Assembly: GCA_002189035.1 (NCBI GenBank)
Contig: NEEC01000026.1
Location: 578,501 to 642,500 of the forward strand
From: Utricularia gibba
Taxonomy: Eukaryota > Streptophyta > Magnoliopsida > Lamiales > Lentibulariaceae
Reading direction: 5' to 3'
Length of the DNA stretch: 64,000 nucleotides
The notes under the pieces were generated by a model, which ran no database searches, was not told the DNA's origin, and saw nothing but the letters and a program-made list of their open reading frames with translations. Both the position numbers and the translations under genes were made by a program. Below are positions 12,297 through 24,169 of the stretch, piece by piece (positions within the stretch are counted from its first letter, which is position 1; every line of letters begins with the position of its first letter).

Positions 12297-13402
12297 TGAT
12301 GCATGTCGTAACTTGTAGATAAATGTCACAGTTTAACACGTTCAACGCATCAAAAGAAATTTATAAACCTAATAATTCTACTATACAAATTAAAGAAATT
12401 AATGTAGCATGGCAAAAAAGGGTCGAATCCACAAGGAATGGTTGTAATTTCTCGAAGTCCTTTACATTTACTAAAATAGGGGTGATTCTAGGGGTTTAGC
12501 TTTTATGCATGTGAGACATAAAATAACAGTAATTGAAATAAACAAGTTACAGGGGTGAGTGAGCATAGAGAATAACAAGAATGCATAAAAATATAAAATG
12601 AAGGTGATTTGACTGGGTTTTACACTAGGATATGTTTCTTGTGTCACTCAAGAAAGTCCATAGGCTTAAACTCAGCTTTATCATGCCCAAAGATAGAGTA
12701 AAGGATTGTAGGAACAGTACATGTAATATTTCATTTAAAACTAAAGAGGAAGACCTTACACATAAACAATTTCATAAACTAAAATAACATCTACAAGAGG
12801 TGTCTCATTCATAGCCAAGCACCAGAAATGTAACAAAGCAAGGAAATGCAGAAAATAACAACAACAAGCTCAACAACAAAAATGGAAGTGCGGAAAGCTA
12901 AAGTAAATTTTCAAACAGGTGCTATAGGTCGTAGATCTGCTGAAACTGAACATTTCGGATGGAAATATGGTAGGAAAATGTAGATTTGGAAGCTGTCGGA
13001 GCCGTTCTTCGGAGAACCACCTTTCTCCTCGCTTCCTACTCCTTGTTGTTCGCTTCCTCTCTCTCTTGCTTCTTCTTTTCTTTTCCCGCTCAAAGTAATG
13101 ATATCTCCATCTTTTTCATGGACTTCTGAAGAAAGATCTCCGCTCTATATTTTATCTTTACAGAAGGTGGCTGCGGAAAACGCACTGCCAATATTGGTTT
13201 CTACCCTTTTAAGATGTAGAAACACATTAGAAATAAACATTAGAGTTTTCAACGTAATTGTTTCCAATTAAGCCCATTTTCACAACAAACACTTTACAAT
13301 AAACTAGTTGCATGAAAAGAAACCATTACACATATTAAATAGCATTTTGCCTCATAAAACAACCCTAAATACTACAAAAATACAATAAAAATGGTGTTAT
13401 CA
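12297..13402 (-). mobile_element. Solo LTR (family A relative), 1.1 kb
   Basis: The plus-strand boundaries are TGATGCATGTCG at the left and GGTGTTATCA at the right, so the LTR reads TGATAACACC... on the minus strand. The flanking 5-mers are ACTAC (12292-12296) and ATTAC (13403-13407), a target-site duplication with one mismatch. The internal 'ggtcgaatccacaagga' block near 12420 matches similar blocks in the other family-A LTRs (for example 'ggtcgaacacaaggag' near 53070). Beyond the right end lies a MURA zinc-knuckle relic, which this LTR seems to have interrupted. Confidence 0.68.
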
Positions 13403-13410
13403 ATTACCTT

Positions 13411-13590
13411 CAATGTTCCATATGACACCTCGCAATAGACCTAAGAAGCATAAAAAAAGGCCACCTTATGAAAAACAATCGCCTCATAGGAAATAGAACA
13501 AAACTGGAACAAGACAATGACAATTTTGTCGTGCATGCGGATATACGAGGCACAACATATGGACATGTGAGCTGAACTTCAAAAAAAGTT
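13411..13590 (+). pseudogene. Mutator (MURA) transposase C-terminus with CCHC zinc knuckle
   Basis: The frame reads MTPRNRPKKHKKRPPYEKQ, a stop, and then FCRACGYTRHNIWTCE. The combination of an RPKKxR basic stretch and a CxxCGxxxHNxxTC knuckle is the signature end of MULE/MURA transposases. Two stops lie in the frame. Upstream MURA sequence is absent, because the solo LTR ending at 13402 directly precedes it. Confidence 0.6.
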
Positions 13591-13969
13591 AGTTTGCTAT
13601 ATTGGATCATAGTTTTGTTTCATATGGTGTGGTATTATTTGTTATCAAAGTATATTATTTCCTCATTATGGGAAGAAGAAGGTTGTGAAAAAATGAAGGA
13701 AATGAGCAAGGAACACAAGAGTCATCCAAGGAAACAGAGTCAAAGGTCACCTCTAATGAACTCAAAAAACCAATTACATCAAAGGGAAACAAAGACATGC
13801 CAAATAAAGACAAAAAGGTATAATTTTTTCGTAGTTCTTTCATCCTTAAGCTCATGTGTTCAATTAATCCAAATCAGGATCCACAAGTGAAACAAGAAAA
13901 GACTTTGAGCATGGAGCCCCTACGATGGTGGGACAGTAGTTTGCCAATTGCCAAAACATCATTCTTTCA

Positions 13970-14460
13970 TCTGATATTCCACTATTGTGAACAACTATGG
14001 TGGATCAAACCAAAAGATGAAGGATAACAAGAAGAAGAAGTGTCTTCCTGGGTTTCGTAAGTATGGTACCCTTATTGAGTTTGATTTTACAAAAGTGCTA
14101 CGTCATATTAGAGGTGAGATTCCACAAGAGCGGCTGGACATTTCTAATTTCATTGATCCTTTATATTTTAATGAGAGGGTTGGTAATGAGGGAGAGAGTT
14201 CATAGAAGATTCCCCATGAACCAGCCTTCCTCAGTTGCTTATACGTGGTGTGGCCTAATATTTATCGATAAGGTGAACTTCGTTTTATATTTGAATATTA
14301 CATACAATGTGTTTAACCATTTATGTTCTACAACTAAAGGTCATTGGCTGATGATGATATGCTACAACTTTGGAGTCACACACAATAGAATGATCACTAT
14401 CTTACATTCTTTGAGAGCAGGAGATGCACGATATCTAGCGAAGTAAGATTTGTATCGGTA
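13970..14460 (+). pseudogene. Possible Ulp1-like protease fragment of a MULE
   Basis: Two overlapping frames are open. The first (13987-14205) is basic. The second (14063-14446) ends with KGHWLMMICYNF and ITILHSL. The HW...ILHSL arrangement resembles the catalytic His-Trp strand and the following 'DSL' of C48/Ulp1 cysteine proteases, which plant Mutator-like elements often carry. The proximity to the MURA zinc knuckle supports a MULE origin. The fragment ends at the solo LTR that begins at 14481. The homology is tentative. Confidence 0.3.
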
Positions 14461-14480
14461 CTACAAACTATTATACTACA

Positions 14481-15777
14481 TGTTGCGTGTCGTTTTTTCA
14501 ACAAATTTTAATTTATTAAAATGTAAAACACAAAAGAACGTTGTACGAGTGTTGATCTCAGGGAGTTGAGTTTTGCAAAAAGTGTTTTGTGATAGACTTT
14601 TACAAATTGTCACGGGTTAGTTAAAGAGGGTTTTTGAAGTACAAAAATAAAAGATGCAACGCAAGTAATGGACCTTGACTAAGGGTTGTTGTTCCTGGAA
14701 TTGAATTCCGTTTCCTTCTTTTGTCTATCATCACCTCCGCTTTCACTGATTCCTTCTGAATAACTAGTTATTGGAGCAAGGAATAGCCGACTCTCCCTTA
14801 CACTCTAATTGACAAGGAGGCACAGAAATAGCCTCATTTAATTCCTCTTTGGACGATTGAAAAGACAAGAGGATTGTCGTTGAATGCCTTTAAAACTGAA
14901 TTTTGCGTGTGTACCCAGTTGTTACCAATGACCAATGGTAGGTACGAGGTCACTACCTATCCATTGTTACGGTACCTCGATCACAAACAATGCGCTACTT
15001 CACTCGAACCAGTAGAGTTGGAGATTGTGCTCTTCACCTTGCTTTTTATCAAAATCCACGAGGAGTAGCCTACTACTCATAGACCATGACTACGAATCGC
15101 TACATAAAGACTGCAACAAGACGCATGGAAGTATGCAAAATCCAGAATGAATTCAGTAAAAAATTGAGATTAATGCTCACAACTTGGAAGGAAACTTCAT
15201 CTACTCCTAGAAACTAAAAGAGTTTAGCCAAAAATGTCAATGAAAGCAAAAAATGAAATGGAAAGCTAAAGTGTTCTTCCTCCCTTAGAGGAGAGGAAGA
15301 ACCAAAAGTTTTAAGTGCAAAAAGTAAGTGTCAAAAGTCCGAAAGAGATTGTTTCAAGTTGGTTTTAATTCAATCTCCACGTGCATGAACTTCTTCTACT
15401 CCATTCCATCATTTTTGTTGTCTTGCGTATGCCAACAACTTTTCCATGCATGCAAGTAAACGTCTAATCATTGTTACAGACTCTGACATACCGTAAGTCA
15501 GGGATCCTGACTAGTGTCAGTCTTCTGCCCACAATTGACCAAAGTTGCGTGCAAGGCACGAAACGTCAGAGTTTGGTCTCTTGCAACACTTCAAACCTGC
15601 CTCCTGACATTTTGGATGAAAGTATACGAAAAAAAATAACAAAATATGTACAAAATTCAAAAATAGAGATTTTTTAATAAAATCTAATACTTAACAATAT
15701 AACTCTTAATTTGGACGACTTAGTACTAAATTAACACATAATAATACATAGTAATAACTAGAAAATGACACTTAACA
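14481..15777. mobile_element. Solo LTR (family B), 1.30 kb, perfect TSD
   Basis: The termini are TGTTGCGTGTC... and ...GACACTTAACA. The inverted ends TGTTGCGTGTC and TGTTAAGTGTC match at 9 of 11 positions. A perfect 5-bp duplication, CTACA, flanks it (14476-14480 and 15778-15782). No coding capacity is present. The 'gttgatctcagggagttgag' block near 14550 is of the kind seen in the LTRs of plant gypsy elements. It splits a MULE-like relic. Confidence 0.78.
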
Positions 15778-15782
15778 CTACA

Positions 15783-16400
15783 TCAATAAAAGAGCTATGA
15801 CTAATTCACTATTTCACCTATGTAGGTGTTTGAAATACATGTTACGGTATGCGCACCTTTTGATGTTAACAAGTTGGCTTCAATGCCTATTCACTTTCTT
15901 GAGATACACGCAATGCAACCCCAATAGATAGCATAGCATAGACAAGTTATTCTTTTTATAATTTTCACCACAAATTAGATCAACTAAGTGCAGGTTATAT
16001 GTTTTATATTTGATGAGGTTCCTCATGCGGAATGCACTGCCAGTTTTCTTTCCTTCTGAATATTCATCATCTGTAAGCCTTTGATCATTCAAAAATGTGG
16101 AATACAATAGGTGGAACATTATTAACTTTGGTCGTTTTGTAGCTTATGATAAGTTGATACATGAGTTACGATGTATTACAGTTCTCTCTAACATGTGGAT
16201 GGTCAAATGTTACGATGGGTGGACATCGGTGATTCCCTTGAAATCGGATAAGTATAGCATGAGAGGACAAACCGGTTAGTTGGATGTCAGTGATTCTCAA
16301 ATTTCATTAGCTATATAGTTGTTTCTTTTGGTTGGTATGCCTCTAATATGATATTTAAACATTTTGATGATTCCTTAAAAATGTTTAAATATCTAATATT
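15783..16400. other. Non-coding or relic sequence after the solo LTR
   Basis: No gene can be supported. Short frames on both strands lack motifs. It may be the continuation of the MULE-derived sequence interrupted at 14481. Confidence 0.3.
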
Positions 16401-16495
16401 TAATTTTCATTGTGCCCAATCAATAGAAACATGCTCCCAATATGGCCATGAATAAAGGGCATTAGTATACATATATAAATTCCATCATATTGAAA

Positions 16496-16590
16496 ATAGT
16501 GATAATAATAGCAATAACAATATATGTATAACAATAATAATGACAACAGCAACAACAATAATAATAATAATAAAATAATAATAATGTATT
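16496..16590. repeat. AAT/ATA-rich microsatellite
   Basis: The stretch is an imperfect run of ATA, ACA and AAT trinucleotides, ending in seven or so tandem ATA units near 16556-16585. It begins a very AT-rich tract. Confidence 0.8.
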
Positions 16591-16599
16591 TATAATTAA

Positions 16600-17620
16600 A
16601 AATGAATATGGTATATGGAAAGATTCTATTTAATAGAGTTAGTTTGAGTTTGCCCAATTATGTGACAAGTATGAATACAATACAATAATTAAGTCACATA
16701 ATGAAATAAATAAAAATTGAGAGTTCAACTAAGTACACGTTTTACTTCATATAAAGATTTAATTAGAAATTTACTTGAATCTAAAATTAATAAGTTAAAG
16801 AAAATGAATAAGAAAAAGACACATATATATTTTTTCTAACAATTTTTAATATATTAACTATTTTTAATATATTTTGTCCAAAATCACAATTTTCAATAAA
16901 TGTGTGTATTAAAAAGTATGCATAAAAAAAGTTTGTATTGTTTTTCAATATTTTTAAATAATGTATATACCTATACATTATTTTAAAAACGTTGATGTTT
17001 AAAAAATAATATAATATTAAATGTTCATGCTAAAATGATATATTTTGAAACATTTATATTGAATTTGAATAAAAAATTAAAACATTTGTACTATAACTTT
17101 GAGAAACATATGAGTCTAATCATAACCGATTTTTAAAATTTTTGTATTGAAACATATTTTTTCCCTACCCACATTTACTAACACCACTAAAATGCAATAA
17201 CGGCTATATAACACCACTAATTCCCTGAAATAATTGGATGGCATTTGGATGTCCTGTTGTTAAACGATGGGATCTCACTATTTCTGACCGTGTTGATAAA
17301 TAGCCTTCTATGAAATATGATTGTGCAAAGTGGCCCTATTCTATAAATCTTTGCAGAATAATTATACTCTTTAAAAAATAATTATTTTGTATTCAATTTA
17401 TATTTAAAATTACAATTTAATATTATTTTCATATAATTAATATTGCTTACATATAAATTTAAAATTCAGTTTAATACATTATAGATAAAATGTTATTCTA
17501 ATTATAAATATATTGACTTTTTGTGAATATTGAATATTTTTATTATATAAATATGATATTATATAATATTTAAAAAAGTAAAAGTTATAAAATAATAATC
17601 AATTTTCTAAAAAGCTCCAT
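16600..17620. other. AT-rich intergenic tract
   Basis: There is no coding signal. It is long and AT-dominated up to about 17.6 kb, and separates the transposon cluster from the gene island. Confidence 0.5.
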
Positions 17621-18770
17621 TATTTCCGTTACAGTTTTGGGAAAGTGAATGAATCGATGGTGGAGAAGGGAGAAATGGTGGAGATGAAGCGGGCACACCA
17701 TGTGGCGTGGCATGCTGAGTCTCCATTATGCTCTATTTTAGCAGCAGAGTGGAAGCATGACTGAACGAAGACACGACTCTAATCGCCCCCATTTATCCAA
17801 AAATAATAGTTAGTTTTTTCTGTTTTTAAAGCTTAGTTATGAGTTCTGACAGCATTCCTTTTGAGCATTCCCAATTCCGTTTTTTTCTTGCGGAGCATTT
17901 GCTGTCAGCATTTTTGCAAATCACAACGAATAGAACAAGCAGTATTGCAGCCATTCTGCAATACACGCAACCCAATCCATCAGCATTTTGTCAACCTTAG
18001 TTTACGGTTCAACAAAAAATGGGTGATCTGCGTTATTCGTGTGTATTTTGGCCTGGGGAGCCTTGGTCTGTGTCACCGAAGTAGCCGTCCATGTTTCGTT
18101 TTGGGCTGGTGGTCCACCTCGCCCACTCTCTCCAGCAGGGTTAGTGCTCGGCGTTCACACACCATATACGGAAAAAGTAAACAGGCTCCTGATCCCACAA
18201 CACGGACCGGACCGAGTTGAGTAACCAGAGTTGGAATTGTTTTTCAAACTTGGACGTGGTCGTCCAAGGCAATCATATCTATACATCTACCCAGTTTCCA
18301 TCTTAATCGGCGTTGAGTCTCAATTATTCAACGCGGGTATTGATCTTGACAAATGTATTAGTGTGTGTTTACTTGGATACAACGAGCAGAGAATGCAATT
18401 GTTTACTTTGATACGATCGCTATGACACTCAAACCGAGATAGATAGGTATTGTGCATTTGGGTGGGTTTTTGTTGTCTTTGCATTTCATTTGGGGTTTGT
18501 TTCGCATTTAATTTACGTGTCTCAGCAGGGCAGAGCTGTGGTGACCTCGCGTTGAAACTTTGACTTTGACCGAAAGACAAAAAAGCAAAGAAAAGCCACA
18601 CCTTCCTACCGACTTCCTCCCCTCACCTTCACCGTCGGCTTCCGCTCATGACTATCATATCTATATATATACACGTCTGCCTTCCTTCAACCTCAACCTG
18701 CGTCCTCATTTCAGCCTTTTTGTTGACGCCCTTCTCTAGATTCTGACCGGAGTTCCTGTTCGCCCAACGG
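17621..18770 (+). promoter_or_regulatory. Upstream region and promoter of the CCCH zinc-finger gene
   Basis: A TATA box-like run (TATATATATA) lies at about 18662-18671. Two directly abutting W-box cores, TTGACT (18560-18565) and TTGACC (18566-18571), lie about 95 bp upstream of it. W-boxes bind WRKY factors and are typical of stress- and elicitor-induced plant genes, which fits this zinc-finger family. The transcript start would be near 18690-18700. Confidence 0.55.
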
Positions 18771-18995
18771 TAATTCCCCTCCTCCTCTTCTCTATGACAT
18801 ACTTGTGGGCGTCCGAGGATTTCTTCTGTTTCGGCGATCTCATCTTTGTCGCCAATGGTTACTGATTTTTTTTTTCGGAAAAATAAAACTATACAAATTC
18901 TTTCTTTTTTGCTTCCGTTGTCGAAAATTCCATCTTTTTCCTGTTAGCTTCTCTCGTGTGGTGCTTGATTCTTTGTCCGTCCCCTCCTCCAGGTC
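18771..18995 (+). other. Probable 5'-UTR intron of the CCCH gene
   Basis: A donor-like CG|GTAATT at about 18769 and an acceptor CTCCTCCAG ending near 18992 bracket a T-rich stretch just upstream of the ATG. A leader intron is plausible, but no transcript data are available. Confidence 0.4.
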
Positions 18996-18998
18996 TCA

Positions 18999-20836
18999 AT
19001 GTGTCTAGGTCCGAAAATCAAGACCAACACTTCCGATTTGACGATGGTGGCTGGAAATCAAGTGGAAAGGGCAGAGTTTTCTCCAAAGTCTTGCACTAAA
19101 TTGCTTGAATTGGCAGCCATCGATGATTTGTCCGCCTTCAGATATGAAATAGAGATGATGGGTTCGAATTTGGATCAAGTGGGATTTTGGTACGGAAGAA
19201 GCTTCAATTCGAGGAAGATGGGGTTTGAAGAGAGAACCCTCTCATGATTGCCTCTTTGTATGGGAGCACTTCGATTCTAAAGTATATAGTTAACTCAGGC
19301 CAGGTTAATATCAACAGAGCTTGTGGCTCAGATGGTGCCACCGCGCTTCACTGTGCTGCCGCAGGAGGCTCATGGTCGTCGTTAGAGGCTGTCAAGATTC
19401 TGATCAACGCCTCGGGTGACGTTAACGCCGTTGATATGAAAGGGAAAAGGGCAGTAGACCTGGTCGCGCCATGTGTGAAAGCTTCCAGTTCCTCCAAGAG
19501 GAAAACGTTGGAGATACTGCTAAGTGGGGTTATCACAAGCACCAGTAAACTTGAGGAGGTAGAAGAGGGGAACTCTCCTAAGGCTACAAATGAAGGGAGC
19601 GAGAAGAAGGAGTACCCTATTGATATTTCCTTGCCTGATATAAATAGTGGGATATATGGAACTGATGAATTTAGAATGTATAGTTTCAAGGTCAAGCCTT
19701 GTTCCAGAGCATATTCTCATGATTGGACTGAGTGCCCTTTTGTCCACCCAGGTGAGAACGCACGGCGCCGCGATCTGACCAAGTATAACTACACCTGTGT
19801 CCCTTGTCCTGAATTCAAGAAAGGAAGTTGTGCCAAGGGAGATAACTGTGAGTATGCGCATGGTGTTTTCGAATCATGGCTTCATCCAGCCCAGTATAGA
19901 ACTCGTCTTTGCAAGGACGAAACCGGGTGTTCTAGGAAAGTTTGCTTCTTTGCCCACAAACGGGAAGAGCTCCGACCATTGTATGCGTGTACTGGCTCAG
20001 CCATGCCTTCTCCAAAGTCGGTTTCAACCACGTGTGTGGACTTGACAACATTGAGCCCTATGTCTCTGGGCTCATCTTCCATCACTTGTTCGTCTCCGAT
20101 GGGCGGAGGAATCTCTTGGCAGAGCAAGACCAATTTTCTGACACCCCCTACCCCTACTCTGCAGCTTCCCGGCAGCAGATTGAAATCAGGAATGAGTGCC
20201 AGAGAGATGGATGTAGACATGGAGATTTTGGGATTGGAGAAGGTTCGAATTCAACAAAGGCATCAACAGCTGGTTGAACAAATGTCGAGTTCTCCATGCA
20301 CATATAGCAGCAGCAGCAGTAGATTAGGAGGAGAGATAAAGGCAACCAATCTGGATGATATGTTTGGCTCCTATGATACGTCTCTGCTCTCTCAGTTGCA
20401 ATCTAGCCCCCCAGGAATGCAGATCCGGCAAAATTTGAAGCAGCTGAGAATGAGCTACCCTTCCAAAATGTCAACCTCGGGCGCTGTGGCTGCGGCAGTT
20501 TTAAACTCAAGATCATCATCTGCATTCACGAAGCGCAGCCAAAGCTTCATCGATCGTGGGCGGTCTAGCCTATCAGGGGGTGTTCCCTCAAAACTCTCGG
20601 AATGGAGCTCCCATGATGGAAGACTCGAGTGGGGGTTCAACGGGGAGGATTTAAACATGCTGAGGAAATCTTCATCCTTTGGGAATAGGAATGGGATTGG
20701 AATCGGATCGATGCCAACTCCTCCAAACCTGGAGGAACCGGACGTTTCTTGGGTCAATTCCCTTGTGAAGGAGGCAGAACCGCATGTTCATTGGCTGGAC
20801 CAAATGTACATGGAACAGGAGCAGATGGTGGCATGA
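18999..20836 (+). CDS. Ankyrin-repeat arginine-rich tandem CCCH zinc-finger protein (one frameshift)
   Basis: This is a plant RR-TZF protein of about 612 aa, the SZF/OZF/TZF7-11 type, which binds AU-rich mRNA and acts in stress responses at cytoplasmic granules. The N-terminus MCLGPK matches the family's MCxGxK start, followed by LLELAAIDDL. Two ankyrin repeats follow (ATALHCAAAGGS; VNAVDMKGKRAVDLV). From about 19690 come an arginine-rich CHCH segment (CSRAYSHDWTECPFVHPGE), a finger CPEFKKGSCAKGDNCEYAH, and a second finger CKDETGCSRKVCFFAH. The C-terminal box is PDVSWVNSLVKEA...WLDQMYMEQEQ. The frame of 18999-19247 stops after EERTLS, and the remainder opens at 19244. One C appears to be missing from the run at 19237-19239. 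Otherwise it is intact and intronless. Confidence 0.93.
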
Positions 20837-21066
20837 GGCCATAACGCATTCCCTTCATTTCTTTTGTTTAATTCCACATCAAGTATATTTCTAGTTTCGA
20901 TACGGACATATCGCATTAAGGCCAGGGTAAACGAAAACGGAAATACATTCCAAAGCAATCAGCCCCCCATTCTAATCATTTTCTGCATACTTGCCGGCAC
21001 TTTTGAATGATATCCCAGAAATGATTATATTGGCACAACCGTAGAAAAAGAGCATCATATCCCCCC
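20837..21066. other. Convergent 3' intergenic spacer
   Basis: This 230-bp spacer lies between the 3' ends of the CCCH gene (+) and the ETG1 gene (-) and must hold both 3'UTRs. No clear polyadenylation signal stands out. Confidence 0.5.
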
Positions 21067-24018
21067 TCATTGACTGCCAATGAGCCTCTCCTTTCTGTAC
21101 GTCTCTAGCTGCTTCACCTTTTCCCAGTGGTCTACCTTCAAACATGTGTCACCAAAACTAGCAGACATCAAGCGGCCCATTGTGAGCCATCTGCGAGACC
21201 AAAACAACGTCATTGCAGTCGACTGTACCACAATAACAACGATTATAATTCATGTCACAAACCGGCTAAACTCTGCGGTTCCTAGACTTCTGTCTGCTTG
21301 TCGGGCCGCAACCAAGTCATCCTCGACCACCTGTCATGTTCAAGAGCGTTCAAGAAAAAGAGAAACAAGGGGCGAAAACCTGGATTCTCCAACCTTCTGC
21401 ATCTGAGGATCAATTGTATGAGTTTCCGATTTCAAGCTGGCCAGATACCATCTCCAACCATTCAAAATCTCTTCGCTGTAACTGAAATCATCACATTCAA
21501 CCGTGGATGGATGAAAAGGAAGAACCAAATCTGCCGGAAAAATCATTGATTTCCCTTCGGAAAGGATCAAAACTTGAATATCCGTTGCCATCTCCATTTT
21601 ATAATACGTGAAATCATACTCAACCTGATGATTCCAAGAGGAGTCCAAGTAAGGCAATGCAAGCTAGGTGGCAAAAGAGTTACAAGGATACCTTCTGCAA
21701 TTCCGTCAAGCGTTTGAATAGTTGGGCGTTTTCAGAGACAAGGGAGTCCAGCGACCCTGTTTGCAGCGAGGTCTCATCTATGGTTAAGTGTGAGCCTTCG
21801 GCTAACTGCAGAAACCCAGGGACCAACCTGTGGAGATAACGGGATAACTGAAGAAACTAAAATACCGAATCATATCACTACAACGAGAGAAGGAAAATAA
21901 TCAACTACCTATTTGTCCTGTAATCCTTCTTTGAAGCTAGGCGAAGAGAGTTCAGATTATCTACTGTGAGAGGCACATGTCGCGTGTACGGTAGAATGCT
22001 AGTTAAGGCACGCCTTAGTTGATTTCCGAATACAGACATTCTTTCCTCATCAAAACCTATAAGATTCAAGGATAGCTTCCCTATGGGCATGGAATCTGTT
22101 CTTGAGTGAACCTGCAAGAGAATTGATTCTTTGCTTATGTTCTCTTTGAAGGCTCCGGTAACACTACAAGTACTTTTTACCCTGGATAAAAGGTGCAACA
22201 ACATGTACTCAGCAGCTAAACTGTCATTCCCGAGAACAAATGTAAGGTGCCTTGTAAGACCTTCCCTTAGAGTTCTCTTCACATCTTGTGTTACCTGCTA
22301 TATCATACATAACTTCGATAAGGATGCTTCCTAATTAAAAGAAAGTGCAACAAGATTTTCAACTGACCTCCAGTGGGCAACTCACAAGAGAGTGATTGAT
22401 TGCAAATTTGCGATATGAAACACAATCAATACAAGGGACCTGCAGTGAAAACATCATGCAAGCTTGGAACCAGTCGTCTTCAAAATTTTCCAGACTAAAA
22501 CAAACTCAATGTAAACAATTTCTCCAAAAGGAAACCAACTTTATAAGTTGACAAGAGTAAGAGTAACCTTGGCACGTGACCCATGAAGCAATGGATCATC
22601 GCAGAATCCGTCCATCATATCATCTTTCTCAGTTTCTTCCATGATAAGCTCGGTCTCGCGAGTGAAAATGCCAACAAACTCAAAAACGCCATTTAGCGGC
22701 AAGTCTGACTCAGGGGAGTCATATACCTGTCCTTCAAGAAAATAACTTGGCGTGATTTAACAGAGGTCCCTTCCTTATAGGATATAGTAATTGGCATATA
22801 ACTGGTAGATTGACCTTGATTAGACAAGAAAATGGGGCTCCTTCATCACCAATGGCTGAATCCAACCTTGGTATGATGCGCTGAGCCATGTTATGGCCGT
22901 TTGATAGCTCGAGATGAGCATTATCTCCCCTCTGTGACACGAGAGGGGTAGTGTTAAGTTTTCAAGGCAAACCATATAAGCAGAAGAGTGCTAAAATAAC
23001 GTTTCTCTCGTCAAGCACGGCGTTTGGTTTTACTCACCATCTTTTTATTGTTAAGGGTATCCACAGGAGAATAAACACCTTCCTGTCATAGACTGCTTTG
23101 TCAGTTTCAGAACAAAGTAAATTTCTAAAGCATTAGAAGCACCAGCGCGTAGCCATATACCAACATATCAACATCAGGTATGGCTGAAGGATCTTCTCTG
23201 TGGCGCTTCTCCCTTGATTGATGCATGGAATTGACATATTGACTGGTAGCAGCTTCATAAGACACTTGGACCCATGAGCTCTGCCCAGGAACCTAAGAAG
23301 CCAGAGAAAAATTACACCATATGGCCACCAGCAGTAAGGCAGATCTAACAAAATATAGTAAACTTACAGGGACACAATAAAGCAGGCGGCGCTCCCAAAT
23401 CCTGGTATCTGACATGCCATCCATTGGGCAGGTTGGATTGCCATCAAACTTATTAGTAAGCCAGTTTTCTCCATCCTTGGCAAAAATAAAGGTAAAATCC
23501 AACTTAACGATGTGGCTATGCCATGCAGCTTTCATATAGATAGCATAACAACCATCGGTAACTTTGAGGAGGTGTACGAGAGACAGACAGGTATACCTTG
23601 TAAGCACCAACATAGTATTCGCTACCCAGCATGTCTTGTACCATACCACGAAATCTAACGAGCGTTTTGGGCTTAAGCCAATTGATGGTTGATGGATTAA
23701 GTATGGGCACCTAAGACAGGTATGCTTCAATTAAATGACCAAATCATGCCATCTCAAAATTACAGAAACTAAAACCAAAGTAACCCTAAACAGAAAAGAC
23801 GAGAGCAGCGGCGAAACAAAATGAAAAAAAAAAGAAAAAAAAAAACTAACATGAGAAATGCGACCATCATCAAAAAGAAACTGATGAAAAAGATCGGCAA
23901 CACCCCAATCCATGCCGTCGAGCGCAGGCGACTGGTCACTCGCCGCCACAGCCTCTCGGAAAGTCGATAGAACAACTCCGAGTGGGTTGTCAACAAAATC
24001 ATACCGCAAACCCACCAT
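21067..24018 (-). CDS. ETG1: Mini-chromosome maintenance complex-binding protein (ETG1/MCMBP), 14 exons
   Basis: The protein binds the MCM2-7 replicative helicase in the nucleus and supports its unloading and sister-chromatid cohesion. Exons by eye (high to low): 24018-23851, 23710-23597, 23475-23368, 23292-23161, 23082-23038, 22931-22815, 22726-22568, 22439-22368, 22294-22181, 22111-21909, 21827-21692, 21663-21394, 21330-21263, 21190-21067. They sum to 1830 nt (609 aa) with consistent phases and GT-AG introns. Family landmarks are NPLGVVLSTF and GMDWGVADLFHQFLFD at the N-terminus, VRFRGMVQDMLGSEYYVGAYK, WERRLLYCVPVPG, AEYMLLHLLSRVHSR with IGKLSLNLIGF, and a final WEKVKQLETYRKERL. Intron 1 contains a long A/T homopolymer. 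The gene looks intact. E2F-like sites lie upstream. Confidence 0.92.
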
Positions 24019-24101
24019 CTTCGTTCTAACTCCTAGGTCTTTTGTCGAAGAGTGTTACGCCTAATGTACCCAGTAGTGTGTCACGCCAGGAGCCTGGAAG
24101 C

Positions 24102-24131
24102 TTTCGCGCCAAATTGTTAATTATTCCCGCC
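24102..24131 (-). promoter_or_regulatory. Two E2F-type sites upstream of ETG1
   Basis: TTTCGCGCC (24102-24110) and TTCCCGCC (24124-24131) lie about 85-113 nt upstream of the ETG1 start codon. Both fit the E2F consensus TTTSSCGS. ETG1 was named 'E2F target gene 1' in Arabidopsis, so S-phase control through E2F is expected. Confidence 0.75.
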
Positions 24132-24169
24132 AATTTGTAGCTCAGCAAATTACGATGTCGGAACAAATT

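Noticed and set aside
16400-16657. Leucine/tyrosine-rich minus-strand frame
   Set aside because: Translation of the ATA/AAT microsatellite, not a protein.
19348-20757. Long open frames on the minus strand opposite the CCCH gene
   Set aside because: They mirror the codon structure of the real gene, lack motifs, and the plus-strand product is unmistakable.
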